From Platycnemis pennipes (taxonomy: Eukaryota > Arthropoda > Insecta > Odonata > Platycnemididae): a DNA stretch of 64,000 nt. The stretch's first letter is position 1; each line of letters opens with the position of its first letter. The DNA is taken from assembly GCA_933228895.1 (NCBI GenBank), contig OW121848.1, positions 87,997,470 to 88,061,469 of the forward strand, given 5' to 3'. Below the pieces are notes generated by a model. It did no database searches and was not told where the DNA came from. It was given only the letters and a program-made list of their open reading frames with translations. Positions 36,081 to 47,569 of the stretch are shown one piece after another. A program made the position numbers and the translations under genes.

Positions 36081-37475
36081 CGGTGTCGGCGGGCTTGCGT
36101 GCGCGCGAGTGTAAAGGTCCCGAGCGCTCTCATCTTAACGCGATGGAATTTTACGCGGACACGCATTCCAAGTGGCATCTGGAATGGAATACCCATTTCA
36201 GTAATGGGGAGGTTTTATTAACCTACGCTACCGAGGGCGGGGCATTGGTTTTGCGGGATTCCAGGAGCATGAATGGAGGTGCACCCGGTCGGAAAGGAAT
36301 CGGAAGAATTTCCCAATGGGAGCGGATGGGTTTTTGGTGTATCGGCCCGCTGGAATACCGGTGTAAAAATGTGATAAAAGGTATCCGTGCGCACATTACT
36401 TTTATAATACTCAAAACATGGGGGAAACGGCTTTAAATTTAGCCAAGGTGCAAGTAATAAACTCGTTCACATTTGGATTTTCCATAATTAATATGCACAG
36501 TGAAATAATTGCGGGAATTCATTGTGGAGGGAAGAGCTGTTGCTTAAACAGCAAGTATTTTATAAGATAATTTGAACTGGCACGATAAGTTATTGATCGA
36601 TTCATTCTCCAAGCCAAATACAAATCGTAAGACGCAATATTCCAGCTTTGGTACGCTTTATGTTTATCCCAAAAATTTACAATATATTGCTTTTATAACT
36701 AAGCGATACTATTTTTGATAACTTTTTATTATGATTAAATACTGACCACAAATATCGAAATTTCTCAGGGACTAATTATTTTTTCGCAATAAGTAGAGAA
36801 ATGTCCATTTAGCGAGGTATTCTTTATATTCGCTGAAATTTCGCAATATAAACACAAATAACGAGGTAAAAATATGATAGCCGTTGCATACACACTATCG
36901 TTGAATGCTCTAAAAAAGCGAAGAATTTCTTTATGTAAGCTATATCGAGGGTTTAGGCATCAAATGATTGCTTCAGGCAAAACAAAAAATTTTGGAAAGA
37001 GGAACGGGAATTTTCATCCTTTGAAGCAATTGTTTTTGAATGTAAAACATTCACAGGTTTCGTTGTTTTAATCTCGATGGGAAATTTAATACTGTAAAAT
37101 CAACAAAATGTTTCCACTGTGATGCTTCTGCCAGGGGCATCACTGATCATGAGGCGAGGTCTCACGCTCTCAAACAGCATTTTGTGTGTAGACTACGAAG
37201 TGTTACAGATATAAACCCAAGGGGAGGATACTCTAAGGCATTATTTGTTGGCATCAAAGCTGAATTTATAGCCAAAAATGCGCTTTTCGTGCTAAATATT
37301 TCCCCTTATAAAGCGCAAGGTACGCCGGATGGATTGTGGATCAACAATCCTATTCCATGGTCAATTTTATTGCGGTATGAATAATTTTACTACCGCGCAA
37401 ATCCAAAATCTCTGTGATCAATCCTAATATCAGTCTAATTGATGAGGCTGGAGCTCATCGAGTATTGGCCATAAC
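36081..37475. other. Non-coding stretch
   Basis: A 160-codon plus frame beginning with ATG at 35954 crosses from the CpG island to 36436. It has mixed composition but no known domain. The rest is AT-rich with nothing supportable. Confidence 0.4.
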
Positions 37476-37479
37476 GGCG

Positions 37480-37600
37480 GGTGAAATTCACTGAGGGCAG
37501 GGATGGCAGTTACTTTTCCTCGGTCATTGCCTCTCTCGTGGATTTGAACCCTGGTCCTGCCGTAAGCAGTCTGATTCTCTACGTTACCCCAGCAACTTTC
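37480..37600 (-). repeat. tRNA-derived SINE-like element
   Basis: On the minus strand a head containing AGACTGCTTACGGCAGGACC and a B box GGGTTCAAATCC (about 37541-37552) precedes an unrelated body. The spacing fits a tRNA-derived promoter. Confidence 0.6.
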
Positions 37601-37676
37601 CACACCATAAGATGAAAATTAATTGGAGTACAAATATTGTTTGAATATATGTTTCCCAATTGGCTCTCCATGTGCT

Positions 37677-37800
37677 AATCATCACCAGCCATCAGTCGTA
37701 AGATTGGTTTGATGCAGCTCCTCGATGGATTCCCTTGTTAGCTAACCTCTTTATGTTCACATAAGCCTTTACTTTTGCATTCATCACTACTTCTCTACAC
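37677..37800 (-). mobile_element. LINE 3' tail remnant
   Basis: CATCACCAGCCATCAGTCGT then AAGATTGGTTTGATGCAGC matches the terminal coding bases of the family at 15.1 kb, followed by diverged sequence equivalent to the VKDVKE region. Borders are approximate. Confidence 0.75.
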
Positions 37801-38840
37801 AATATTTATATTGTTATATTTTTTATTTACTATGTGGCACGGAATACTATGCATTGACAGTTTATTTGCAGCTATACGGCAGTGAAAGCACATTCGTGCG
37901 TGTAAAACTTTATAAAATGGAACCACAGAGTTTCTTCTTTCACTACCAAGTCACGATGTAAAATTCGTCTAAGTTGTTGGGGGCCGTATAATTTGAGCAA
38001 AAGGCATGCTAAGACCTGGGAACGAAGGGTTGCAATAGTTCCTGCTGTGGGACTTTGTAGACCCATATCCGGTTTCCTGCGGACCCTAAGCTCCGAAAGT
38101 GGCAAATAAATCCGAGGTAATTCTCTCGGAAATGAATAGTCGGGGGCTATGCTACCGAGCGAGTTATCGTCAAACGCAATTCTCGTTGGTGAATGGAATC
38201 TTATTTGAGCTCGGATTCCGCCCGAGTCTCAAATCTTTGGTGTCCTAGCCTCGCAGTGTGGAATCTTCTACTCGAGTCGGGCTGCGATTTGTCTTATTCT
38301 GTTTGCGCACCGAATCGTTGTTCCGCGACATCAGTAAGCGTCTCTCTAGTGTCGCAAATTTTCGCACTTTGTGCGCTTAGGTTGAACTACTGATTTGTAA
38401 ACATATCGAAATAACATCCATTGCCCAGCTTGGCTCGCAGAATCGGGATCGTTCAGTCCAACGAGGGTGGAAGGGCGCCGGGTGAAGAGAATCCCGTGGA
38501 ATATTTCCCGACCACTCAAAACAACCAATTCAGCTGAGAGTTCATTCCGTGTTCCCTGAAGGAAGACGGTCGCACTCTCACACACGTACGCACACACACA
38601 AGAGCGAGCGCGCAGATATGCACGGTATACATTTTCAATGCATTGAAAAGGGTTATCTCACCGTAGTTAATCCCGAATTCAACTTCAGGATAGCCAAACC
38701 GTGTCCCGTCCGTTGCATCACGATTTTCATCATACTCGACGGTGGAGGACTCTGCCCATTACTACTAACGCAATAGCTCCATTGTGTGCGCCAGTTGGTC
38801 CGTCACTCACGTCGGGCCATTACTTGCCTCCCACTCTCTC
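37801..38840. other. Non-coding stretch
   Basis: No supported gene. Short frames only; a CA-type simple repeat (CACACGTACGCACACACACA) lies near 38580-38600. Confidence 0.45.
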
Positions 38841-39470
38841 CTACCACTCACCACCTTCTCTCTCTCTCTGCGCTCCTGTTCATTCCTCAGCATTCCTCGT
38901 ACACACTCTTTCGTCTCTTCTTTCATTTGCATCCTCCCTCCCTTGCTCGCCTTTCGTCTTCCCCGATTCCCGCCCCTGCGCGGCTTACTTGGGCAAATGG
39001 GTTCTTTGGGGAGAAACGAGGCGGGCTGAGGGGGCGCGTCGGAGGAATTCGTGCTCATGTGTCCGACCGCGCGCGGACCGTACTTGTCTCCCCCCTCCTC
39101 TCGCTCTCCCTCTTTCCCCCACCCCTGCCTCCTCCCTCCCTCATTCCTCCCCATTCCTCCTCCCTCCCTCCCCTCTCACTTAGGCGCGAGGCAGAGAGAG
39201 GGAGGAGGCACACTCCGAAGTAATGCGATTACGTGTCGCTTTGTCGAAAGATTGAGCGAATTAAGCGGATAAAGAGAACTTAGGACGCTGAAATGCAAAA
39301 GGGCGGTGGGTTGTGTAGGAGGGAAGGGTGTGTGCGGGGGTGGATTGGGGGGGGGGGGGGCTGGTGGGGGGGGGGAGGGGACGTCGGAAGCGGAAACGTA
39401 TTCGGGGGAGGGGGGAGGTATGGGTTTTTGGGGGAGAGGAGGGAATCTTCCTCGCGTCCTCAGACCTCTT
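38840..39470. other. Polarity-switch island (C/T then G/A) with G runs
   Basis: The plus strand is C/T-rich at about 38840-38990 and 39090-39185, then G-rich at 39285-39460. The G-rich half contains 14 G (39347-39360), 10 G (39366-39375) and 4 G, a very strong G-quadruplex candidate. Large frames here are Gly/Arg/Ser/Pro low complexity and are not called. Confidence 0.6.
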
Positions 39471-41250
39471 CCCGAACTCGTCCGGCGCCGCTGCGTCTGC
39501 TCCCCCTCACCTGTCTTGAGGCCTGTTCCGGAATTTCCCTTTGGCAAACCTTGTTTGGGAGGTACGCCCCTCTTTCGCGTCTCCTCCGGCCGCCACATCC
39601 GTGAGTGGTCATTAGGGGAACTTCGTCTGCCCCAAGTCCTCTCCTTCCTCTGTCCGCTGGACCATTTTGAAAAAAAACTGAGAATTACTCCCCACTTCCC
39701 TAAGCCCTCTCTACCTCCCATTCCTTTTCACGAGTGCCACTGTCTCTTTACTCTTTCTTTTGGCCCAACAATCTGGTACATACATACCGTTTCCCCCCGC
39801 TTGTTTGTCCATGCATCTTTATTCTCCCTCTTTTAGCCCTCCCCAAAACCTTTATCCAGCCATGCATGGCTTCATTTTAAAAATTAATTTACCATAACTT
39901 GCGAGTAGTTATTTTCTATGTTAGTCATTCTTTCGAACAATTTCAAGTTTATAGTAGCCTCATCAGCTTCCCTTGGAAAATTGTGTGTCCGCTGTCGGCA
40001 AAAGTGAGTTTATTGCACCTTATATTTAATGACCGTGTAACATCAGTCAACTCGGATATGAAGGGGGATAGAAATTGCGGAGGAAACATATGTCAAAAGA
40101 TCGCCAGTAAGAATATTAGGAATTGGGATTCTCTGTTTATAAACCGTTTCCAGCCAAATATTTTTCGAAGATAATGAACTCGCCCTAGGATAAGCCGACA
40201 GGAAGAACTTGGAATTTGTCACATTTGTTGGTAAGTGTGGACTCAAGGTTTACCTTATTACAATATGCGTTCTTTTGCATCAACGAAAGGTATCATATCG
40301 CTCACATACCGTCCAAGCTTTTTGGTATGTTAAATTAATTTGTTCAATGGAAGTTTAAGGGATATGTTTAAAGCCATAGGGTGAAAAGTAGGATGAGCAC
40401 ATACCATCATCTTTCTCTGTTGTTGTCTTTTTCATGTTATTGTGGCAACCACGATGAAAAAACAAATAATGTATATCCGTTTTAGTATAGGAATTGGAGG
40501 AGATATTTGAATAGCCTTTATTTTTTAGTTAGAATATTTTCCTAATGACAAATTTGGAAAAATCAGAGTTGCAGATTTAGCAAAACACGAAAAAAGAGAC
40601 GTACACATTCAAGGAAAAAATTGGGAGGCAATATGCAAAATGGGAGTAGATGAAGGATCAGGCATGAATTATAATCGGAGAGATGAGATTGAGCGAGGTT
40701 GGTTAATTTGCTGGAGGAAATCGAAAATGGATCTATGTTGCCCGGAAGTGAATGTAGCAAATTTATAATTCATTTAAGGTTGACCTCTCCAGTTTGGCAA
40801 GGGAATAATGGCAGTTACCTAATAGTTACAATGAACCCTTAATGAATTACTCATTCGTTGCCTTACTTAAAAATTGGAACTAGAGATCCAGAACCAATGC
40901 ATTAGAAAATAGTCTGGTATATTTGCGTTTTGAATATTAAACGACTTTTAGACTCGTAAATATGCCAAATGTTATGACGAAGAAATGCCTAGCGGTGGCA
41001 TGTTTCGTTTTGCTAGGAAATTACGTGGCTAAATGAAAAAATAGATCATGCAATCAATAAAAAGTATCTGGATTCAATATTCTTCTAAATGCCGAGAGCA
41101 TACACGAACTTGTTAGTTCGTTGATACCTCTAAAAGCTATTATTTTATCTTTACTCTTTTAAGATTAAGAATTTTTTTATCAATTCATTGGAAGATGAAG
41201 TGCATTTCAAAAGTTGAAATCATTACTGTTGGGCCCCCAAAAGTTTTTTT
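39471..41250. other. Non-coding stretch
   Basis: C/T-biased to about 39840 and then AT-rich. No supported gene. GTTG|GTAAGTG at about 40231 is a good donor-like site without a convincing exon. Confidence 0.45.
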
Positions 41251-41264
41251 GCTTCAATTTTTAC

Positions 41265-41529
41265 CGTAATTGAAAATTTTCAACATTGGAGCATAATCTT
41301 TTTCGGGGGGAATCGCAGCAAAATTTGAATCTCCCGACCCTGATAAACCGCCAGAATCATTTCTGTGTGAGTAATCGTCTCTTTGAGAATCATTGCCTCG
41401 GAGCAGTAATTTCACCTGGATAGCTGCATTCCCAGTAATTTGTCTCTGAGGACGGATTGGGCCCTCGTTCCTAAGTAAGGACGAAAGGGTCCAATTAAAG
41501 TGATTTCCGGACGAAACATTTCCATTCAT
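41265..41529 (-). CDS. Candidate ATG-initiated exon, unknown protein
   Basis: An ATG at 41529 opens 88 codons on the minus strand. The stop lies just past a donor-like TACG|GTAAAA ending at 41265. The translation is rich in Ser, Asn, Gly and Asp (LSGSGDSNFAAIPPE) and not simply compositional. A purine-rich stretch (minus strand, 41590-42300) lies upstream. There is no downstream partner exon or homology evidence, so chance remains likely. Confidence 0.2.
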
Positions 41530-41589
41530 TTCATCTTTACTTTCGCGAAATTTTCCATCAAATTTCCCTCGCCCATTCCCAGTTGCGGT

Positions 41590-42310
41590 CCGACGTTACG
41601 TCCCAGATATCGTGCCACATTATCCTCCTCCTCTCCCATTCCCTTCGTTTTCAGATATTTCGCCCCTACTTTCACCATTCATCCTTTTCATTTTTGACGC
41701 TTCCATTTCTCTTGTTCCTTCTCTCCCTATCCCCTAATTCGCGCAGCAACCGTATGTCCGTAGGCAAACACTTGGCACCGCGACCCGAGTCTGACTCTGG
41801 GCCATTTCGAAGTCATAATTGTCCACTCAACTGGCTGTCTCTCTCTCTGTCTCTCTCTCCCTACCTCCCTCCCTACCTCTCTCTAACTCTCCTCCTACAC
41901 ATATATGCATACATACATATATTTCTCGTATCTCCCTTTCACCTGCCTCTCCCCGAGTTCCACCTCTCCTCGTTATGGAGAGGGGAGGGAGAAAGGGAAA
42001 ATGGTAGTCTTCTCCACATCAGTCACTCGTTCCTCCTCCCCATTTCCCTTCTCTCCTTCCTCCCCCTATCCTCTCCACCCTCTTCCCATCCCTTTTCCAC
42101 CCCCCTTGACCCTACCCCATACAAAACCGTTTTCACGAGCAGATTCGCGTGCAAACCTTTCCGGCGCACGTTTGGAAGCACTCTGAGTTGATTATAAAAG
42201 GACATGCCCAAAACCCATAGGATTTTCGGGGTCCACCTCAACACTTTTTTGCCTCTTCTCCGCCGCCGCTTCTCTCCACTCCCTCGACGCTCGACCCTCG
42301 AGCATTTCCA
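41590..42310. other. Pyrimidine-rich island
   Basis: C/T-rich plus strand with TCTCTCTC runs at 41838-41885. The 202-codon plus frame at 41583-42191 is Ser/Leu/Pro/Phe-rich and is a compositional artefact. Confidence 0.6.
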
Positions 42311-43600
42311 GTAATTTGATGAATTTTAGCAGCAGAGCGTGTTGCAGACGGCGGTCAGTTTATCGATTCCGTTACACTGCGTATTATACGCGCGTTTATA
42401 TCAAATTTATGTTGAAACGGGCTTATCGGTGTAGCTAATGGGAAATGAGTGTTGCGGCGGTGGTCATCTGAATAATTGGATCCTCAGGTTTCCTAGCTTG
42501 GACTTTTTAGTTGCTTTGTACGCAGTGTTATCTTCTTTTTTTTGCTTCCCGGCCTGGACTCAGGAACGCTCTAGAAAAAATGGTGCACTTTTGCGTGAAT
42601 TAAGCATGCCCATCACAGAGAAACTTCCCCGTTTAACGGTGTGGTACGTAAAACTCGAATAACATCCGTACCTTCTTTTACTATAAGGTTATTTAATGAT
42701 GTTGAGAGGAATTGAAAAGTGATTGGTTTGGTTGGAGTGAAAATACATCAATTTTGCCCGCCACTGATTATTTCCGAAGGTTAATTCTGAGTTCAATACT
42801 GTATCGTATGTTAACATTGAAAAAACTGCAGATCGCGCTTGACGCTAGTGAAGTAGGAATTGATATTTGGACTGTTCCAAATAACAGTCATACTTAATTA
42901 AAAACGGCCCACGTTTGTGAATATCATTCATATTTTACATGTAATTTAGAGAGCGGTGTGCGGTCATAATATTCCTAAACTAATTTAAAAGTGTAATCAT
43001 GAGTTTGGTTTTAGTTAACCATGAAAATTATTGCCAATATTTATGTATAATCATTCTGAATACTCCAAATATTATTCTGAATATCAATGTATGAGTGACA
43101 TTATATTTTTGACTGCTTACTAATCTAACGTCATATTGGTAAGGCATTTTTGTATACAAAAATATCTACGTGACCCATGGTAATGCTTTTTAAAATGAAA
43201 TTTTCTTTTGACATAAAGTGTCCAAATAGTCATTAAAATTGATATTATGCTAACGGTTGTTACTAAATAATTTAAGATTGAATTTAAAATTTTTTATGCA
43301 TATTTAGTTGGCTACATTTTTGTATGCTTTGTATAGTTTGTTGTTTGAGGATAATTTTTTCTTTATATTTACCAATCAACATTTCCTGGCATACATAGCG
43401 TACCTGTTTAAGCTGGTGAATGTGTGATGATGTCATTTAAGTTTTTGGATAGTAAACTCGAAACTTCGGAACTATTCTTATCTTTTAGTAAGTATTCTTT
43501 TATTGTCTAATTCCCATCCATATTCCTTAAAGAGCGTGTTATGGTGTAGATCTTCAGCAGTCGTTACCAATTCAATAACATCCTTTGTCGTCACTGCTTG
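42311..43600. other. AT-rich non-coding stretch
   Basis: Nothing supportable seen. Confidence 0.5.
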
Positions 43601-43604
43601 ATTG

Positions 43605-43770
43605 GATATCGTCATCACTAGCCCCCAATCCTAAGATTGATTTCACCTAGCTCTTTACTCGATTCATTCAACAACCTTTCATATATGAATAAGCACTTTC
43701 TTTTACATCCTTCACTACGTGATCCACGTATCTCATACTAGACCTTTTATTGTCATTGCTCCCATTTGTG
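43605..43770 (-). mobile_element. LINE 3' end remnant
   Basis: CATCACTAGCCCCCAATCCTAAGATTG followed by CTTTTACATCCTTCACTACGTGATCCACGTATCTCATAC matches the family's C-terminal coding region (minus strand RYxxxVVKDVKE). Degenerate, borders approximate. Confidence 0.78.
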
Positions 43771-45360
43771 GTTATAATGCGTGTTAATGAATGAATGAAT
43801 TATTTACTTTTCTCGTATATTTAATTTAACTTTGGAGTCGATGTCCCTGTAGTGTAATGTTGTATTGACTGAATATTAGTGGTCATTTCTGTCTTTTTCA
43901 AGAAAAGTTTTTGACATCGGTCATTAGAATACGATTTTAGTCGCTTTGCTTGAAATGTTCTGCCTGATGCAGTAAATGAATACCTATACTTCTCTTGCAT
44001 ATGTAGTACATGTGTATTAACAAGGGCAGTCTAAGGATTTCTGGTTGTTTACTAAGTTTCAATACAAGAGCCAATGTGCAGCACAGTAACTGCTGGGAGT
44101 GTGGTTGAATGTCATTGAAATTTCCTGTTGATCAGGATCCGCGGTATTATTTTCCTGAATCAGTGTAAATATATTCATCCCTTCCTGTTTCTAAAACTTA
44201 TTTGGGAGAATCTTTATTAGAAGGAAATATAGTTGTTAATCGTTCGCAAAATTAAATCTTGTTATTCCGTTGTGGAACTCGTCAATCCTTGGTATGATTC
44301 ATCAAACATAATTAAATATACAGTTTTCATGCTAATATCCCGTTTACCTCGTACCTACTCGTAACTTTTTGAATTCATTGTTTTCATAATTTCAGTGCTT
44401 TCAGTTCAGATGTAGGCATTGGCATTTATTGCAGATTTGGAAAATAATTGAATAGCTTATTTTTCATGCAGAGGAAAAATAATGTTGGCCTCTCTCCTCA
44501 TGCAGATCTTACAGACTTTTCCAATTCTAATGTTTCATACGACGCCCACATTACAATTAGACTTTCTATGAGGCACAAGTGTCTGAAACATCGGGCATCC
44601 GTGCAAAGAACTGTGTGAATGACAGCTTGTGTGAAATGTTAGAAATTTACGCGTCGACGCATAGCAGATAATCCCCATTCGGGTATTAAATTCTAATTTT
44701 TCGTCACTGCGATTTTGTTCTATTCTCTGGCTTTGCATTTATCGTGGTCCTTTACTTGCTTTTTACCAGCCTTTCAACCAAAGAGAAAGTTGTTCCAGGA
44801 GTTTCTTATAGTTCCCAAATCCTCACAATGCTCCCTTGTTTGAACGCTAATTTCAATAAGCGATATCACCTGTTTCACATCTGAATTTGCATTATTACGA
44901 ATTATTGTTCCGCTGAATTCGTTTTCATAACGAAAGAAATAATTATTTATGTCGCGTGAAAATATTCCTTCCGATTATATAAGGAGAGAGAGAGATTTAA
45001 GTAAAGCTGAAGTTCAATCTATTTGGTTGCAGGAATTTCTAAAAGGTTTTCTGTGGAAAGGATATACATGGTACATCATGTTGGACATGCTCATGTTACG
45101 ACTATGCACGTACAATTTAAGGCTCTCATGGATATTACATTTACCTTTATTTAGCATAAATCCCGAGTACAAGGGCACTCAATGGTTGATATTTCTCAAG
45201 TGATATGGGTCCTGTTCTTGAAAAGATTATTTCACAAATTGGCCATTGCTCCCCACGAGCAAACCACTCGTGAAGTTAGCGATTAGGCCTAATGGCTGCA
45301 CTTACGACTGCAAGTTAACGTGCTGCGAAGTTTTGTCACATTGAAGTAATCCTAAATGTG
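43771..45360. other. AT-rich non-coding stretch
   Basis: No supported gene. It would be the intron of any gene beginning with the minus-strand exon at 45366-45664. Confidence 0.4.
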
Positions 45361-45365
45361 TTTAC

Positions 45366-45664
45366 CTTGATAGCTCGAGAGAGACAAATGTCTTGTTTTC
45401 TGCTCCACGACGGGAACGAGAGAAAAAAAGAGGTTCATACCTTTTTTTTAACTCGTAGGTTGTACAATTCCACTCTGCTTCCCCTCCGACGGGGTAAACA
45501 CGTCCGATGTGAATGAAGTTAATTTCTTTCGGCACAATGCTTTTAATGTGTTCTATCAACGGGTTCCCTTCCTTTCTTTTTTTCGAACCTGAAACAAAAA
45601 CAGAATCGACGCGCGTTTTAACGCAATTCCGGTAATCGGACAATTGAAATGCAACAGTTTCCAT
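45366..45664 (-). CDS. Candidate first coding exon, unknown protein
   Basis: The minus strand has an ATG at 45664 in favourable context (G at -3 and G at +4). From it 99 codons plus two bases run open to a donor, CAAG|GTAAAC, and the frame's stop (TAA) lies inside that donor, as expected for a spliced exon. The translation is varied and charged (METVAFQLSDYRN, GNPLIEHIKSI, YELKKRYEP). A G-rich island lies immediately upstream. An internal acceptor (TTTTTGTTTCAG) at about 45589-45600 offers an alternative in which only 45366-45588 is exonic. I do not recognise the product; a short GNPL-containing stretch vaguely recalls ERCC1 but the resemblance stops there. Confidence 0.35.
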
Positions 45665-45689
45665 CGCGCGGCGCCCGTGGGTAGAACAA

Positions 45690-46075
45690 AAAGCAAGCGA
45701 CGTGAGAGGGGTTTTAGCGCGCGGAGCGTTTCCCCTCCTTCAGTTTGGGGTGGGAAAAAATAGGAAAGATGGGGGAAAGGGTAAGACGGAGGATTCTCTT
45801 AGTGTACTTAGGGGGAACCCAAGGGGTGGATTCATATTAGCCTGAGGGTAGCGGAGGTGAGGAAGGGGTTGGGGGCGAGAGAGGGTTGAGAGGGGGTTTG
45901 GCGGCGGCGAGGCGATGAGTTTACAACTAAAGATTTACGACGACGTGGGTGTGTGAGGGTTCGGATCGGCTGGAGCTGAAGATACGGGGAGGAGGGCCTT
46001 TAAACTAGGTTTGGACCGGCGTTGGGGCGCCTCGAGTCGAACGAGGCGAAGAAACTGGGGTCGGTGGCGTCAGGA
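45690..46075. other. G-rich island
   Basis: G/A-rich plus strand with CpGs, directly upstream of the minus-strand exon candidate. It could be its promoter region. Confidence 0.5.
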
Positions 46076-47295
46076 AAAGCAAATAAAAGGGGTAAAAGGA
46101 GAATGTCTACGGAGGGGTGTTTTCAGGCATACTACTCGACAGGAATAAATTTTGTCTCCTGGTGTCTTTACGAGAAATAGCTTGATACGACTACTTAAGA
46201 ATCTCTCCGTGTTGGTGTTAAGTACTCGTTATACCCCCACCTTAGTGGAGGCTACTTCTTGTGACAACTGGTTTAAGGGAAATTACTAATGCATTTTATC
46301 ATTTATAGTAAAAACCGTTATCTGCAATTCGGTGATGCCCATTAAATTGTAAATATCCCTTCTGATTTTGTGTTAGATAATTAAATAAGTATATTTTACC
46401 GCTCCATCTCTGTAGGCTTCAATTATATTTGCCCTCGTCAGATAGTCTCATCCTTGACACTGAATGACAATAAAGTAGAATTAACACTGAAGATCCATGC
46501 GATCGTTTCAGCTCTATTGTTGATAAGTTGAACAGAAAATTTTACCTGTGAGCACATTCTGCCTGGTCGGTCATATTGCTGGATACAATTATCTGTTTTC
46601 ATAACTTTTTAAGCATTTACTGTGCCCATGGTGACAGCTAATCAATCAATATTAATTTTGTGTGCCATCCGAATAAAATTTACTAATTACTCTTTAAGTC
46701 TTTACGTAATAAATTGAATGCAGTCGAGGTCGGTCGATGCTGTATAACTCAAACAGTTGGAGGACATTAAAACTACTCTAATACGCGAGTCTGCAATTAT
46801 TGAACTATTTGGCTGACCAACCCGGTAAGGGTCAAATTCATAGGTGAAATACAAGTTAAGTCGTAGTTTATGAATTAGGTTAATGAATGATATTGACGTT
46901 TTTAATAGTCCACAAAATTCCTCGAATTTGACATGGATTAAACATGAAACAAATTAAAATTCTCTGAGATTGCCGTCCAATTGTAAGGTGAGGATAAGTC
47001 TCACCGTTGGAGTAACATATCGCGCAGACATCGGGACGAACCACCTAATTATCCTTGCGTGTACGATATACACGTTAAAGTCTAAGATTGGCCGTCCCTA
47101 AAGTTAAAAGTGCGTTCACGACACTACGTACGCGGTGTTTGTGGCCGAGCAATAGTAGCGCGAGCAATCGACGGCTACGGTCATTTACGCCTTTTAGGAT
47201 AGGTAGTTAGTTGAGTATAGGAGGGATTTTTCATGAGATGGAGGAAGGGTGTAGAAAAAACCCGCCGTCGGCTCTGAACGAATCGCACGTACCTG
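46076..47295. other. AT-rich non-coding stretch
   Basis: Nothing supportable seen. Confidence 0.5.
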
Positions 47296-47299
47296 TTTA

Positions 47300-47445
47300 T
47301 TGTACACCCGAGGAGTGTTGAACTCAAGTAACTTTCCACATTGCATTGAAGTTGGTGGCGGTATGCCAATGGACCAACACTGCCACTGCTGGAATTCGAA
47401 CTCGGGCCCTCGGGGTGGTAAGCCGGTACTCTATATGCCAAACCA
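47300..47445 (-). repeat. tRNA-derived SINE-like element
   Basis: On the minus strand GGTTGGTTTGGCATATAGAGTACCGGCTTACCACC is the head and CGAGTTCGAATTCC (about 47389-47402) the B box, followed by a body with TGGTCCATTGGCATACC. Arrangement and spacing fit a SINE. Confidence 0.65.
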
Positions 47446-47569
47446 ACCCGTTACCCTACTTGTGACCAACTTTATACATTTGTGCTTCTTTTTTATTACG
47501 CTTAGCTGATAGTGTCCCAGATTTCAGAAACTAGCCTATCTTGTAGTGCGAAAGATAGGCTGGTTTCTT

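Noticed and set aside
35954..36436. 160-codon ATG-initiated plus frame
   Set aside because: Mixed composition but no domain; crosses from CpG island into AT-rich DNA without splice logic. Not enough to call.
39176..39836. Overlapping frames of 176-181 codons on both strands
   Set aside because: Gly-rich one way and Pro-rich the other, around poly-G runs; compositional.
41583..42191. 202-codon plus-strand open frame
   Set aside because: Ser/Leu/Pro/Phe runs dictated by a C/T-rich strand; no protein-like features.
45366..45664. Identity of the candidate exon as ERCC1
   Set aside because: Only a short GNPL-containing stretch resembles the family, and the conserved residues that should follow are absent.
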